Assembly (NCBI RefSeq): GCF_000688235.1
Contig: NZ_JHYO01000027.1
Location: 1 to 53,757 of the forward strand
Direction of reading: 5' to 3'
From: Terasakiella pusilla DSM 6293
Lineage (GTDB): Bacteria; Pseudomonadota; Alphaproteobacteria; Rhodospirillales; Terasakiellaceae
DNA length: 53,757 bases
Part shown: positions 1 through 8,806 of the stretch, piece by piece
How the letters are laid out: each line of letters opens with the position of its first letter
Numbering within the stretch: position 1 is the first letter of the stretch
Translations under genes and position numbers: made by a program
Notes under the pieces: generated by a model
What the model was told of the DNA's origin: nothing
Databases searched by the model: none
What the model saw: only the letters and a program-made list of their open reading frames with translations

Positions 1-1
1 G

Positions 2-190
2 GAACGCAGTTTTGCTGATGCCAAACAACTACATGGGCACCGCTATGCCCGTCTGAGAGGCCTGACTAAAGTGAAAGAGCAATGCTTGATGGCAGCCACC
101 GCCCAAAACATCAAGAAAATCGCCCTCATCTTAGCCCGTCTCAGGTTTTTATGGCGATATTTACCCACTGGAACGCCCACATATGCCTGA
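2..190 (+). CDS. Transposase, IS1182 family, C-terminal fragment
   Basis: This is the last 62 codons of a transposase whose beginning lies outside the window. The reading frame is open from base 2 to the TGA at 188-190. It contains the blocks [20 protein letters not shown] and [12 protein letters not shown]. These are typical of the C-terminal end of IS1182-family DDE transposases, where the ERSF glutamate is part of the catalytic triad. It ends in TPTYA, a usual place for these proteins to stop. I cannot tell from this window whether the element is intact. Confidence 0.8.
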   Translation, partial: ERSFADAKQLHGHRYARLRGLTKVKEQCLMAATAQNIKKIALILARLRFLWRYLPTGTPTYA

Positions 191-261
191 AAATGAAGCA
201 GTGGAGCAACCTGCTTAAAGAAATGTCCAACAGAACAAAAAACACAACCTTATAGAAAATA

Positions 262-291
262 ACAAACCCCGCCAAAATTGACGGGGTTTGT
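262..291 (-). terminator. Hairpin, possible minus-strand terminator
   Basis: A 12-bp stem with one G-T pair (ACAAACCCCG.. / ..CGGGGTTTGT) and a 6-base loop. On the minus strand it is followed by TATTTTCTATA, so it could end transcripts of the response regulator genes read toward it. It may equally be a structural part of the IS1182 tail. Confidence 0.45.
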
Positions 292-302
292 CAGAGATCT
301 GC

Positions 303-329
303 GGCTCTCCTCGTGAGAGCCTTTTTTTT
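303..329 (+). terminator. Rho-independent terminator after the transposase
   Basis: A perfect GGCTCTC / GAGAGCC stem with a 5-base loop is followed directly by eight T residues. The orientation fits termination of plus-strand transcripts leaving the IS. Confidence 0.8.
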
Positions 330-385
330 GTCCGTACAATAGGTGGGTGTGGAATTTATTTATTAACTATATGTGGGTTAATTTA

Positions 386-1519
386 TCAGTAGCCTATCTT
401 GGCGACGGTGATCTCTTTTGAAATCCCGATTGAACGTGCGATCGCTTTGAGTTTTTGAATGTGAGTGGGGCTGAGGATACAGCCGTGGGACAGCAACATG
501 CGCTCGTCTTCGGTGTAGATATCGCTGAGCAAGGTATGACCGGGGCGCAGACCGGCAAGACCGACAACCATGGTTTCATATTTCTTTTCCGGCCCCTTGC
601 TTTCCAGCAGGATTTTCTGGATTTTTGCAAAGAGAGCTTCATCGTAATCCTGAATGTTTTTGACGAGAGCCTGAAAAGATTTTTCCTGCGGTTGATCTTT
701 TGCGGTCCGTTTGGAGAGGTCACTGAGGATACGTAAGATTTTGGCTTCCAAGGGGAGGGCGTGAACGTCCATATCGGTGTGGCTGGCATTCGCAAAAGCG
801 ACGATGTCGGCAATATCCTCCAACCTGGGAATTTGTTTCAACATTTGCTGGATGGTGAGCGGGGCCATTCGCAGGCTTTCCAGCTCGTCCTCGCTGAGTT
901 GCTCGCCACGTTCTTTGCGGATGAGCAGGTTTTGAGGCAGGATCAGGTCGGCAAGCGGCAGCATCATGGCGGCGAAATCCAATCGCCATGTTTCTTTGAT
1001 TTCCAGTGGGGTTGCCAGCTTCTTGCACCAGCCACGGACCTTTGCTGATCGGGCAAACGCTTCCGGGTTTGAGAAGGAAAGCAGGTCGAGTAAAAATTTG
1101 ACCGTGCCTGCCAAGGTCTTTTCTAACAGTATTTTCTCAGCGGTGAGGGTGTCATAGAGTTTGAAGCCGTCTTCAATGCCTTTGGCGAGAATTTCATTGT
1201 CGCAGGGCTTGTTGTAGAAGCGGAAAATGGCCCCTTCATTGACAGCATCAACGGCTGTCTGTTGGTCGGCATTTCCTGTCAGCATCATGCGAATGATGTC
1301 GGGATTGATGTCGCGAATGGCTTTTAAGGTCGCAAGGCCATCCATGCCCGGCATACGCATGTCGGAGACAACGACACTGATCGTCGGGTCTTGCTTTATG
1401 AGGTCGAGGGCGTCTTGTCCCGAGGTGGCGATGACAAGGTCAAAGCGTTTTCGATACTGGCGCATCAAACCTTTGAGGAGGTTTTCATCATCATCAATCA
1501 ATAGTAGACGGTGTGTCAT
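386..1519 (-). CDS. Response regulator with degenerate HD-type output domain
   Basis: A 377-residue two-component response regulator. Residues 1-125 are a CheY-like receiver with the acidic pair in LLIDDDE, the phospho-acceptor Asp53 in VVVSDMRMPGMDG and the conserved Lys104 in NKPCD. The remaining 250 residues are helical and look like an RpfG/HD-GYP output domain, but the region where HD-GYP enzymes carry HDxGK reads FAAMMLPLADLIL, so phosphodiesterase activity is unlikely. I chose the ATG at 1519 because AGAGGAG lies 7-8 bases before it; a GTG at 1546 would overlap the upstream gene. It is third in an operon of regulators (3329 to 386). Its output is unknown; a protein-protein role is most likely. 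Confidence 0.8.
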   Translation of the reverse strand: MTHRLLLIDDDENLLKGLMRQYRKRFDLVIATSGQDALDLIKQDPTISVVVSDMRMPGMDGLATLKAIRDINPDIIRMMLTGNADQQTAVDAVNEGAIFRFYNKPCDNEILAKGIEDGFKLYDTLTAEKILLEKTLAGTVKFLLDLLSFSNPEAFARSAKVRGWCKKLATPLEIKETWRLDFAAMMLPLADLILPQNLLIRKERGEQLSEDELESLRMAPLTIQQMLKQIPRLEDIADIVAFANASHTDMDVHALPLEAKILRILSDLSKRTAKDQPQEKSFQALVKNIQDYDEALFAKIQKILLESKGPEKKYETMVVGLAGLRPGHTLLSDIYTEDERMLLSHGCILSPTHIQKLKAIARSIGISKEITVAKIGY

Positions 1520-1535
1520 GGGGCGTCTCCTCTCG

Positions 1536-2741
1536 TTAATTCTCACTCAGTTGGTCGAGCATATCCTGTGTGAGGGAAATATTCTGGTGATCGAGAAAGG
1601 TCAGATCGAGTTTGTCGTTGAGGTTATCAAGGGTGAGTTCGTTATGTGCTTTTGCTTTCGCTGCATATTGGGCGATGTGTAGGCAGGCAAGGATGGGGTG
1701 GTTGCGATTTTCAATAAGGTGGGGGGTATGGTGGTAGGCAACGGCTTCGCATAAAGGCAGGGGAAATCCCCAGAGGCCGAGGAGGTAAGAACCCATTAGA
1801 CCGTGATCAATTCCAATGACCTGTTTTTCAAAATAGTCAATGCTGATGCCGGGGTTACGTTCACAGAGGGCTGCGGCTTTTTGGAATTCCGCTGGCCACG
1901 TCGCAGCGATCAGCAGGGAGCCGATGTGGGAGAGACTGCCGGCGGAAGTCACCAGATCAACAATCGGTGAGTCAAAATTTGAGATTTTGGCGATTTGGGC
2001 CGCGATGATTGCCAGATCAAGGCAATTGGCCGTAAGCCGCTGTAGTGATTTACATTGTTGTGTTTTGGCATCAAGCGAAGAGAAAACGCCGTTCAGCAGG
2101 GTCATGCTGCGCAACGTATTCAGCCCCAGCAGGCTGACGGCGGTTTCCAGATTCGTTACTTTTTGCGGGAGGCCAAAAAAGGCGGAATTGCAAACCTTCA
2201 GGACTTGGGCTTTGAGGGCAATATCCTGTTCTAAAATGGCGGCGATGCTTTTGTTCGTTGCATACTCGTTGGTGAGTTCCTTCAAGAGGTTTTGGTAAAT
2301 GGTGGGGAGGGAGGGCAAGCTGGTTTTGCCAGTAATTGCCGTGCGTATTGCTTCGTTTTCAATGCAGTGCCGCAGACGAAGGATGCGTGTGATTGTATCT
2401 TCGATTTGTCGAAAGTCACATGGTTTGGCGAGATATTGATGGGCCGGGCCGATGACTTTCAGGATGACCTCATCCTTGGCATAACCAGACAGGACTACAC
2501 GGGCGGTATCAGGTGACTTTTTGCGCACGATTTCTAAAAGTTCGGCACCATCCATTTGCGGCATCTGCATGTCCGTAATGATGATATCAGTGGGTCGGGC
2601 CGCAATGATGTCGCACGCGTCTGCACCGGAACTGGCGAAGGACATGTCCCATTCACCGCGGTGACGGCGCATACCCCGTTTTAGGCCGGATAGGATCAGC
2701 TCTTCATCATCGACGAAGAGAATATGAGGTTTATTTGTCAT
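1536..2741 (-). CDS. Response regulator with HDOD output domain
   Basis: A 401-residue protein with an N-terminal receiver (HILFVDDEE; phospho-acceptor Asp57 in IITDMQMP; Lys106 in AKPCD). An HDOD domain follows from about residue 140 to 340, recognisable by SLPSLPTIYQNLL, DIALKAQVLKVCNSAFFG, TAVSLLGLNTLRSM and a GLMGSYLLGLWGFP segment. HDOD domains are metal-independent relatives of HD domains found in signalling proteins; their biochemical role is not well known. The ATG at 2741 is preferred because GGAGG sits 8 bases upstream, inside the longer reading frame. It lies 16 bp before the next regulator and 42 bp after the previous one, so the three genes probably share a transcript. Confidence 0.85.
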   Translation of the reverse strand: MTNKPHILFVDDEELILSGLKRGMRRHRGEWDMSFASSGADACDIIAARPTDIIITDMQMPQMDGAELLEIVRKKSPDTARVVLSGYAKDEVILKVIGPAHQYLAKPCDFRQIEDTITRILRLRHCIENEAIRTAITGKTSLPSLPTIYQNLLKELTNEYATNKSIAAILEQDIALKAQVLKVCNSAFFGLPQKVTNLETAVSLLGLNTLRSMTLLNGVFSSLDAKTQQCKSLQRLTANCLDLAIIAAQIAKISNFDSPIVDLVTSAGSLSHIGSLLIAATWPAEFQKAAALCERNPGISIDYFEKQVIGIDHGLMGSYLLGLWGFPLPLCEAVAYHHTPHLIENRNHPILACLHIAQYAAKAKAHNELTLDNLNDKLDLTFLDHQNISLTQDMLDQLSEN

Positions 2742-2783
2742 TGTTATATCCTCCGACTTCATCAGTGTTGGCCTATGTTTGAG

Positions 2784-3329
2784 TTAATTTTCTTTATATT
2801 CAAATGTCATTTCGCCCAAATATTGCGATACCTTTCTAATGCCGAGCAGGGTTGTATACTCAATCGGGAGGTCTTCCATCTTGAGCAAGTTATGTTCGCG
2901 TAGTTTTTCGACAACGATCTGCAAAACCTCGTCATAAAGTTCAGATATGCGCGAGGGGGCATTGTACATGATGTTGGAAACTGTTTTGACCAACAGGATG
3001 GGGTCGCAGGGCTTGCTGAGATATTCAAACGGAACGGTAATTTTGTCGCAAAGTTCTGCGTAGGAAGAATGCCCGGATAGAACGATGATCGCGGGGGGCT
3101 TGGGCATACTCCCAAAGAGGTTGGCAATCGTATCGCCGGAGATATGGGGCATTTTCAAATCGGTGATAACGATATCCACGGGGGCGGTGTCAAATGTCTT
3201 TAGAGCTTCGACGGGGGATGAGACAAAGCGCATGTCCCAGACAGATTGAAAGGGGCGTAACTGGCGGCGCAGCCCATCCAAAACGGCAATTTCATCATCT
3301 AGAAACATGATGCTGATTTTATCTGGCAT
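2784..3329 (-). CDS. Response regulator, receiver with short C-terminal helical tail
   Basis: A 181-residue protein with one receiver domain (IMFLDDE; phospho-acceptor Asp57 in IVITDLKMP; Lys106 in LSKPCD). A 55-residue tail after it has no recognisable DNA-binding or enzymatic domain. It could act as a phosphate sink or shuttle between the two kinases and the neighbouring regulators. The ATG at 3329 follows AGGAGG by 8 bases; a GTG at 3338 would sit on top of that ribosome-binding site. First gene of the minus-strand operon, with the palindromic box at 3391-3408 in its promoter region, 62 bp from the start codon. Confidence 0.8.
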   Translation of the reverse strand: MPDKISIMFLDDEIAVLDGLRRQLRPFQSVWDMRFVSSPVEALKTFDTAPVDIVITDLKMPHISGDTIANLFGSMPKPPAIIVLSGHSSYAELCDKITVPFEYLSKPCDPILLVKTVSNIMYNAPSRISELYDEVLQIVVEKLREHNLLKMEDLPIEYTTLLGIRKVSQYLGEMTFEYKEN

Positions 3330-3390
3330 GTCTGCCACCTCCTGAGTTTTAGAATTATGTGATATTTTGCTGATAAAAGGGTGAGTGACC

Positions 3391-3408
3391 TATCCCCATA
3401 TGGGGACA
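3391..3408. promoter_or_regulatory. Palindromic operator box, copy 1 (divergent promoter)
   Basis: TATCCCCATATGGGGACA with a perfect CCCCATATGGGG core. It sits between the divergent regulator genes, 62 bp from the minus-strand start and 59 bp from the plus-strand start. Two near-identical copies are at 5982 and 8807. The TAYCCCC..GGGG design resembles half-sites of NarL/FixJ-type (LuxR-HTH) regulators, one of which is encoded next door; that link is inference. Confidence 0.6.
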
Positions 3409-3466
3409 AGCCTAAAAAAATAGGGTAGAGTTGTTCATGGTTTTTTGAACTACAGGTGAAGACCTC

Positions 3467-4450
3467 ATGAGTGTGAAGCCGAGAATTTTGTTTGTGGATG
3501 ACGAGCCTTTGCTGCTCGAAGGGATTAGGCGGAGTCTGGCCCCTTCCCATCAACGCGATTGGGAGATGGTCTTTGAGACGGACCCGGTGGCGGCTGTTGA
3601 GCTGCACCGATTAAAATCGTTTGATGTGGTTGTTACCGATTTTATGATGCCGGTGTTGAACGGTATCGGTTTAGCCGTAGAGATGAATGAGATTGATCCC
3701 GGTACCCAGATTGTGATGCTCACCGGTGCAGCAGATCTCACGACAGCCGCCGACGTGATCAATTCGACGCAGGTTGTCCGTTTTTTCACCAAACCTTGTG
3801 CCATGGATATTCTGGAAAAAGGTATTGTTGAATGTGTGCATCGGCGTGAAGAAAGACGGCAGACGTCCGAGAGCGTCATGAAGCCAGCTTTTGGGGATGA
3901 GGTGTTGGACAAACTCTCGATCGGCGTTGCGATTTGTGAGCAGAACGCCCGCGTGGTCTACATGAACCAGTTTGCCGTCGAAGTCTGCGCCACCCAAAAA
4001 ACATTGAGTGTGGATGCAGCCGGGTTTTTGCGCACCGTGAACCCGCGGTATCGTGACGAATTTCTGGCTTGTTTGAAGGAGACGGAAAAGCAGGATCGCG
4101 CCATTTCATTGATGGATGATGAAATAGGTCGGGCGGTTTCAATTATCGTATCGCGCACCAAAGGGGGCGATGCAAATAGGGTGATGTTATTGATAGCCGA
4201 TCCATCGCGGCATGTGGCGCCGAGTGTTGATATTTTACAGTCCATTTATAGCTTGCCGCCGTCGGAAGCCCGTATCCTGCATTTTATTGTTCAGGGGTTC
4301 TCGTTGCAGGAAACGGCGGAAAAAATGCAGATTACGGAGAGTTCGGCGCGCACCTATCTCAAGCGGGTCTTTTTTAAAACCAACACCAAAAGCCAACCGG
4401 AACTGATCCGATCGGTCTTATTGACGCCTGCGCTTTACATGGCAAGCTAG
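3467..4450 (+). CDS. LuxR-type response regulator (receiver-PAS-HTH)
   Basis: A 327-residue transcription regulator. A receiver (ILFVDDEP; phospho-acceptor Asp58 in VVVTDFMMP; Lys109 in FTKPC) covers residues 1-125. A PAS-like segment follows at about 145-245 (LSIGVAICEQNARVVYMNQ). Residues 265-320 are a LuxR/NarL helix-turn-helix (LPPSEARILHFIVQG, ETAEKMQITESSARTYLKR, KSQPELI). It is the only obvious DNA-binding regulator in the signalling island and is transcribed divergently from the three-regulator operon across box copy 1. It is therefore the natural candidate to bind the boxes at 3391, 5982 and 8807, including its own promoter. That assignment is inferred from position and family. Confidence 0.85.
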   Translation: MSVKPRILFVDDEPLLLEGIRRSLAPSHQRDWEMVFETDPVAAVELHRLKSFDVVVTDFMMPVLNGIGLAVEMNEIDPGTQIVMLTGAADLTTAADVINSTQVVRFFTKPCAMDILEKGIVECVHRREERRQTSESVMKPAFGDEVLDKLSIGVAICEQNARVVYMNQFAVEVCATQKTLSVDAAGFLRTVNPRYRDEFLACLKETEKQDRAISLMDDEIGRAVSIIVSRTKGGDANRVMLLIADPSRHVAPSVDILQSIYSLPPSEARILHFIVQGFSLQETAEKMQITESSARTYLKRVFFKTNTKSQPELIRSVLLTPALYMAS

Positions 4451-4544
4451 TCAGGAGGTGTTAAAATAATCCTCCCAACTATAGGGGGTGTTTGGGGATT
4501 GGTCCCTTCCTTTTTTTTGGGGTCATCATCCGTAAACAGAACGG

Positions 4545-5918
4545 TCAACAGGGCGGGGAGCCTTCTTTGGGATGTTCGGGAAGGTGAATGTGGAAGGTGG
4601 TGCCTTGCCCCGGCGTGGTTTGAAAATCGATGGTGCCTTTGTGTTTTTTGACAATAATGTCACGGACGATGGACAGCCCCTGACCAGAGCCTTTCCCGAC
4701 TTCTTTGGTGGTAAAAAAGGGATTGAAAATATCTTTCTGGTGTTCGGGCGCAATGCCGCAGCCGGTGTCTTTAAAATAGATATCAATGCCATCTGCACTG
4801 TTTCGGGTCGTGATGGTGATTTTCCCCATTTCACTGGATTTTTCAGCAATGGCGTGGGTGGCATTGACAATTAGGTTGAGAAAAACCTGATTGATTGCGC
4901 CGGGGATGCAATTGACCGGGATCAGGTTCTCGTCAAAGTTCTTTTCGATTTCTGCAACATTTTTCCATTCGTTTCTGGAAACCGTCAGGGTGGTCTCAAG
5001 GGAGGAGTTAATATTAAAAGGCTCCTTGTCTTTCGCGCCCGGGTGGGAGAAATTTTTCATGGCCCCTACGATCCGCGAAATCTGTTTGATACCGTTACTT
5101 GACTGCTTGACCGCCTCGGGCACTTCTTCGATCAGGTAGGCCAGATCATACTCTTTAATGAGCTGGTCCAATTTTTGGTTTAGATCGGCATATTTCCCAT
5201 CGGCAGTAGATTGTTTTTTCAGGATCAGTGCATTTTGTAAAAGGGTGAAGATCTGGGCCAGACTTTCATTGAGAAAATGCAGGTTGTCGCCGATATATTG
5301 TGAGGGTGTGTTGATTTCGTGGGCGATACCGCCAGCAAGTTGGCCGACAGCTTCCCATTTGGCGGATTGGGCAAGTTCTTCTTGCAGCTGTTTGTGTTCC
5401 TGTGCGCGTTCTTTTTTGCGGGTGATATCGTGGATCAGGTGAAGTAAAAAATACTCGTCATCATGTTCAAAGACGCTGATCTTTACTTCTGTGGCGATGA
5501 TTTCATCCTCGGTAATTTTAAAATCAAACTCTTCGATGCCACTGATCCCGTCGTTGATCGCTTTGTTGCACAGGTCTTGATAGGCGTTGGTTTGGTCGGG
5601 ACAGACGTAGGGCAGCAGGGAGTTTTTCATCAGACGAATGCGGGAATTTTTGAGGAATTTCTCGGCGGCATTGTTGATATCCAGCATGTTCAAATCTTTG
5701 TCGGTCGTGATGATTCCGTCGGGGATGGAGTTCATGATGGCGTTCAGGCGAGAGGAGTTGTTTTTGGCTTTGCGAATGGAATTGGTCAGGGTCTCGTTGA
5801 CTTCATAAAGCTCAAATGCCTTTGCTTCTAAAAGGTTTTCAGCTTGTTTACGGGCATCGGTTTCACGAGCCAGTTTCTTTTTCAACAGTGTCAGTTCTTG
5901 CGTTAGATCCTGTGTCAT
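4545..5918 (-). CDS. Soluble PAS-domain sensor histidine kinase
   Basis: A 457-residue hybrid-type kinase without membrane segments, so probably cytoplasmic. An N-terminal coiled coil (residues 5-60) leads into a PAS domain (about 55-170; SIPDGIITTDKDLNMLDINNAA). A HisKA box follows with His200 in AGGIAHEINTPSQYIGDN, then a GHKL ATPase domain (N box FLNLIVNATHAI, G1 KDTGCGIAPE, F box NPFFTTK, G2 GKGSGQGLSIV). The H box almost matches that of the membrane kinase at 6003-7889, so both kinases likely talk to the same set of receivers. Its promoter region carries box copy 2, 64 bp before the start codon. Confidence 0.88.
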   Translation of the reverse strand: MTQDLTQELTLLKKKLARETDARKQAENLLEAKAFELYEVNETLTNSIRKAKNNSSRLNAIMNSIPDGIITTDKDLNMLDINNAAEKFLKNSRIRLMKNSLLPYVCPDQTNAYQDLCNKAINDGISGIEEFDFKITEDEIIATEVKISVFEHDDEYFLLHLIHDITRKKERAQEHKQLQEELAQSAKWEAVGQLAGGIAHEINTPSQYIGDNLHFLNESLAQIFTLLQNALILKKQSTADGKYADLNQKLDQLIKEYDLAYLIEEVPEAVKQSSNGIKQISRIVGAMKNFSHPGAKDKEPFNINSSLETTLTVSRNEWKNVAEIEKNFDENLIPVNCIPGAINQVFLNLIVNATHAIAEKSSEMGKITITTRNSADGIDIYFKDTGCGIAPEHQKDIFNPFFTTKEVGKGSGQGLSIVRDIIVKKHKGTIDFQTTPGQGTTFHIHLPEHPKEGSPPC

Positions 5919-5981
5919 GCGCGTATACCTCAGTCATAGACCGTCCTGCTTTCAACTATTGTTGATGGACGGTTTGGGCAC

Positions 5982-5999
5982 TATCCCCATTTGAGGACA
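5982..5999. promoter_or_regulatory. Palindromic operator box, copy 2
   Basis: TATCCCCATTTGAGGACA differs from copy 1 at only two positions, and similarity extends downstream (AGGCTTA against AAGCCTA). It lies 64 bp upstream of the soluble kinase gene, squeezed into the 84 bp between that gene and the stop codon of the membrane kinase gene. Confidence 0.55.
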
Positions 6000-6002
6000 G
6001 GC

Positions 6003-7889
6003 TTACGTCATCGTCGGAAAAATAATTTCAAACAACGCGCCACCATCCGTGGCATCCAGCACGTTGAAGGCGGCTTTATGCTTACCAACGACAATGTCAT
6101 AGCAGATGGCCAGTCCTTGCCCTGTCCCCTTGCCGACGTCCTTGGTGGTGAAAAACGGGTCAAAAATCTTGTGTTTCAGTTCATCCGGGACACCGGTTGC
6201 ATTATCCTGAACTTGAAGAACGACTTGGTTTTCTTTGACAAATGTTCTGACGGTGATTTGCCCATCTTGAAGGGCAGCGTCCTTGATGGCATGGGCGGCG
6301 TTGACGATCAGGTTTAACAGCACCTGATTGAGATCATTTTCCAGCCCCATGACATCTGGCAGATTTTCATCCAGTTGCATATTCAGTTGAGCAACGGATT
6401 TCCACTCGTTACGACAGACGGTGGCGGCACGTTCAATCACCCGGTTTAACTGCACCAGTGACAGTTCTTTTGCGCTGGGGTGAGAAAACTCCTTCATCGC
6501 CAAAACGATTTGGGCAACCTGATTTACGCCTTGACTGGATTGGCTGATGGCCAGCGGAACTTCCTCTCTGAGGAACTCAAGGTCTGCTCCGGCTATTTGA
6601 TGTTCACAGTCTGCCAAGGTCGTGATCGCAATTTTCTTTTCTTTGATCTCGGTGACGACTTTTTCGTATGTGTCCAAGGTCTGGATGATATCGCCCATGG
6701 CGCTCTGCAGGAAGTTCAGGTTGTCACCGATATACTGGATCGGAGTATTGATTTCGTGGGCGATGCCGCCAGCCAACGTGCCGATAGATTCCATCTTATG
6801 GGTCTGAAGCAGGTCACGTTCGAGTTTACGGTTTTTCTTTTCGGCTTCAATGATCGGGGTGACGTCCGTATCAACCCATGCAATGCCGCCCCCGGATAAC
6901 TGATGTTGGGTATGTAGAATATGCAAGCCATCGGATAGAGACATGACACCGACCGGCGGAGCCTGTTCGTCGATGGGACAGAAGGCGTTGGCGTAATGAG
7001 TGTTTTCCATATCCGATCGGGTGCGCAGACGGGCAAGCTCTTGGGGGGAGATGTTGTGCATCTGGGCATAGGCCTCATTGATCAGCACGATTTCTTCTTT
7101 GCTATTGGAAATGGCAACGCCTTGGCTGAGGTTTGCCATAGCGTCTTGTAGGAGTGTCTCGGCACGGGCACGGCGGTCCTCTGCCCGCAGGCGGGCTTCT
7201 TCCAGTTTTTGAGCATATGTTGCAAGCGATTGCGACATTTCGTTAAAACTGTGGGCTGTTTGGGCCAGTTCGTCTTTGCCGGTGACCTTGATGATGTGGC
7301 CCAATTCGCCACCGGCGACACGTGCGGCACCCGCTTGCAGGGACACCAACTGGCGAGTTAAAATGCCACCGAGCAGAAGACCGAAAATGCCCACGAGGAC
7401 AATTTCAAGTAGGGCGACGCTGAACATATTCTTTTTGGCAGCACTTAACAGAATTTCCAGCTTTTGAATATCAAGGCCCAGTTCGACACGCCCAAAAAGC
7501 TGTGATCCTTCGTAGATATTATGGGCGACATCAAAAGTCTGATCATTGTGGCTGCTTTTGATATTGAGATCGGCTTTGAAAGGGCGCTGAAGGTGTTCTT
7601 CTTTGCCGCCTTCGGAAATGATGCTGCCGCCGGCATGGATAACCCGGATGTAGGTGATTTCCTTTGTGGTTAGGGTCTTGGCGATCATTTCATCAATGGT
7701 GGCGATGTCCATGGAAATGACGGCGTCACTGATCATGGTGGCGAAAAGCTGTGCGGTGGTTTGGGCCCGGTTGACCAACTGTGTTTCGTTGGATTCCTGA
7801 AGGTATCTTAAGCCGCTGACGACAAGGATACTCAGCAGAATAACCTCGATCAGGGCAATCCCAAGGACGATTTTTAGTCTAAACGACAT
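6003..7889 (-). CDS. Membrane sensor histidine kinase with HAMP and PAS domains
   Basis: A 628-residue kinase. Transmembrane helix 1 is at about residues 7-27 and helix 2 at 155-177, enclosing a 125-residue periplasmic sensor region. A HAMP linker (about 177-230), a PAS domain (about 245-350; LSQGVAISNSKEEIVLINEAY), HisKA with His378 in GTLAGGIAHEINTPIQYIGDN, and a GHKL ATPase (LNLIVNAAHAI, DNATGVPDE, DPFFTTKD, GKGTGQGLAI) follow. Its start overlaps by 16 bp the 3' end of the binding-protein gene upstream, so the two are translationally linked. The binding protein probably presents a ligand to the periplasmic domain, by analogy with kinases that use PhnD-like sensing domains. Confidence 0.88.
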   Translation of the reverse strand: MSFRLKIVLGIALIEVILLSILVVSGLRYLQESNETQLVNRAQTTAQLFATMISDAVISMDIATIDEMIAKTLTTKEITYIRVIHAGGSIISEGGKEEHLQRPFKADLNIKSSHNDQTFDVAHNIYEGSQLFGRVELGLDIQKLEILLSAAKKNMFSVALLEIVLVGIFGLLLGGILTRQLVSLQAGAARVAGGELGHIIKVTGKDELAQTAHSFNEMSQSLATYAQKLEEARLRAEDRRARAETLLQDAMANLSQGVAISNSKEEIVLINEAYAQMHNISPQELARLRTRSDMENTHYANAFCPIDEQAPPVGVMSLSDGLHILHTQHQLSGGGIAWVDTDVTPIIEAEKKNRKLERDLLQTHKMESIGTLAGGIAHEINTPIQYIGDNLNFLQSAMGDIIQTLDTYEKVVTEIKEKKIAITTLADCEHQIAGADLEFLREEVPLAISQSSQGVNQVAQIVLAMKEFSHPSAKELSLVQLNRVIERAATVCRNEWKSVAQLNMQLDENLPDVMGLENDLNQVLLNLIVNAAHAIKDAALQDGQITVRTFVKENQVVLQVQDNATGVPDELKHKIFDPFFTTKDVGKGTGQGLAICYDIVVGKHKAAFNVLDATDGGALFEIIFPTMT

Positions 7890-8737
7890 TTGACACTTCC
7901 GTCCTGAATGATCTCAGTTTCTTCTTGTGACAGGCCGAGCGCCCGCACATCGTCCCAGGCACTGTTTTCCGCACTAACAAAGCCTTTCATGCCGATTTGA
8001 GCCAATAGATCAGGGCGTGTTTGGGAGAGATGTTGAAAAGTTGTTTGCAAGCGCAGGCGTTTTTCCTCGTCCATGTGGGGGCCGACGGCGAAGGCATGGG
8101 GGGTATAGTCGGATGTGGTGTAGATGACGCGCAACTGCGTTTGTAACTCTTCGGGAATGTTGGCAAAGGTGCGCTTGACCCCGCCCCCTGCTGGAAAGAG
8201 GCCCGCTGCGACCGATTTGTAAACGCTGTCATGGGACTTGACGTAGTTGGGGGTTATGGTCATGCCGCGTTTTTTCATTTCTGCACGAGGCAACAGACTG
8301 GCGCCGAAGGCCGCAGGTGAGGGAAAGGCTAGGTCAAGATTATTCAGATCTTGCAGGTTTTCATAGGGGGCATCTTTTTTGACGACGATCAGTCCTTTGA
8401 GTTTTTTTTCGGACTGATGGGCAAAGGCTCTGTAGCCTGATTTTTCACTAAAGACGGTGTAATGGTAGGGGTTCATGTAGGCAATGTCATACGCACCTTT
8501 TGCCAAACATCGCTCAAAGGTGGGGATATCCTTCATGGTGGCGAAGCGGATATCCAGGCCGGTTTGTTTGGAGAGTTCCGCCATAAAGGGGACCCAGCTT
8601 TGCGCCAGTTTGCTGGCGGCTTGCTGTGGCACAATCCCAAAATATAGGGGGGAGGAGCGCGCCGGAGATGCGTGCTGAATGATCCCTGTCAGGAGTAAGC
8701 CTGCGAACAGGATTCGCAGCGTTTTGATGTACGGCAT
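7874..8737 (-). CDS. PhnD-like periplasmic binding protein, probable sensory partner of the kinase
   Basis: A 287-residue exported protein with an N-terminal signal segment (hydrophobic core ILFAGLLLTGII, then AxA-type cleavage near SPARSSP). It has the fold markers of the phosphate/phosphite/phosphonate (PhnD/TtrS-type) binding family: YFGIVPQQAASKLAQSW, YDIAYMNPYHY, VVKKDAP and FPSPAAFGAS. No transporter permease or ATPase is nearby; the gene instead overlaps a membrane histidine kinase, so a sensory role is more likely than uptake. The ATG at 8737 has GGGGGA 8 bases upstream; an ATG at 8746 is also possible. The ligand cannot be deduced. Box copy 3 lies upstream. Confidence 0.78.
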   Translation of the reverse strand: MPYIKTLRILFAGLLLTGIIQHASPARSSPLYFGIVPQQAASKLAQSWVPFMAELSKQTGLDIRFATMKDIPTFERCLAKGAYDIAYMNPYHYTVFSEKSGYRAFAHQSEKKLKGLIVVKKDAPYENLQDLNNLDLAFPSPAAFGASLLPRAEMKKRGMTITPNYVKSHDSVYKSVAAGLFPAGGGVKRTFANIPEELQTQLRVIYTTSDYTPHAFAVGPHMDEEKRLRLQTTFQHLSQTRPDLLAQIGMKGFVSAENSAWDDVRALGLSQEETEIIQDGSVKCRLD

Positions 8738-8806
8738 GAAAGTCATCCCCCATGAACATGGTTACAATTAACGTGATGTCAGTATGGGGGAATTGAAATG
8801 GGGGGA

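Larger units (their letters stand above)
1..330 (+). mobile_element. Right end of an IS1182-type insertion sequence (left part outside window)
   Basis: The window opens inside a transposase gene of the IS1182/IS5-like DDE type. It is followed by about 140 bp of non-coding DNA with two hairpins, the second a strong terminator ending at 329. A short hairpin-rich tail after the transposase stop is a usual layout for these elements. The exact right end and target duplication cannot be fixed because the left terminal repeat is outside the window; 330 is an estimate. Confidence 0.6.

Noticed and set aside
4454-4475. GGAGG/CCTCC hairpin after the LuxR-type regulator gene as a terminator
   Set aside because: The stem is only 5 bp and no T-tract follows; the T-run at 4510 has only a 4-bp stem before it.
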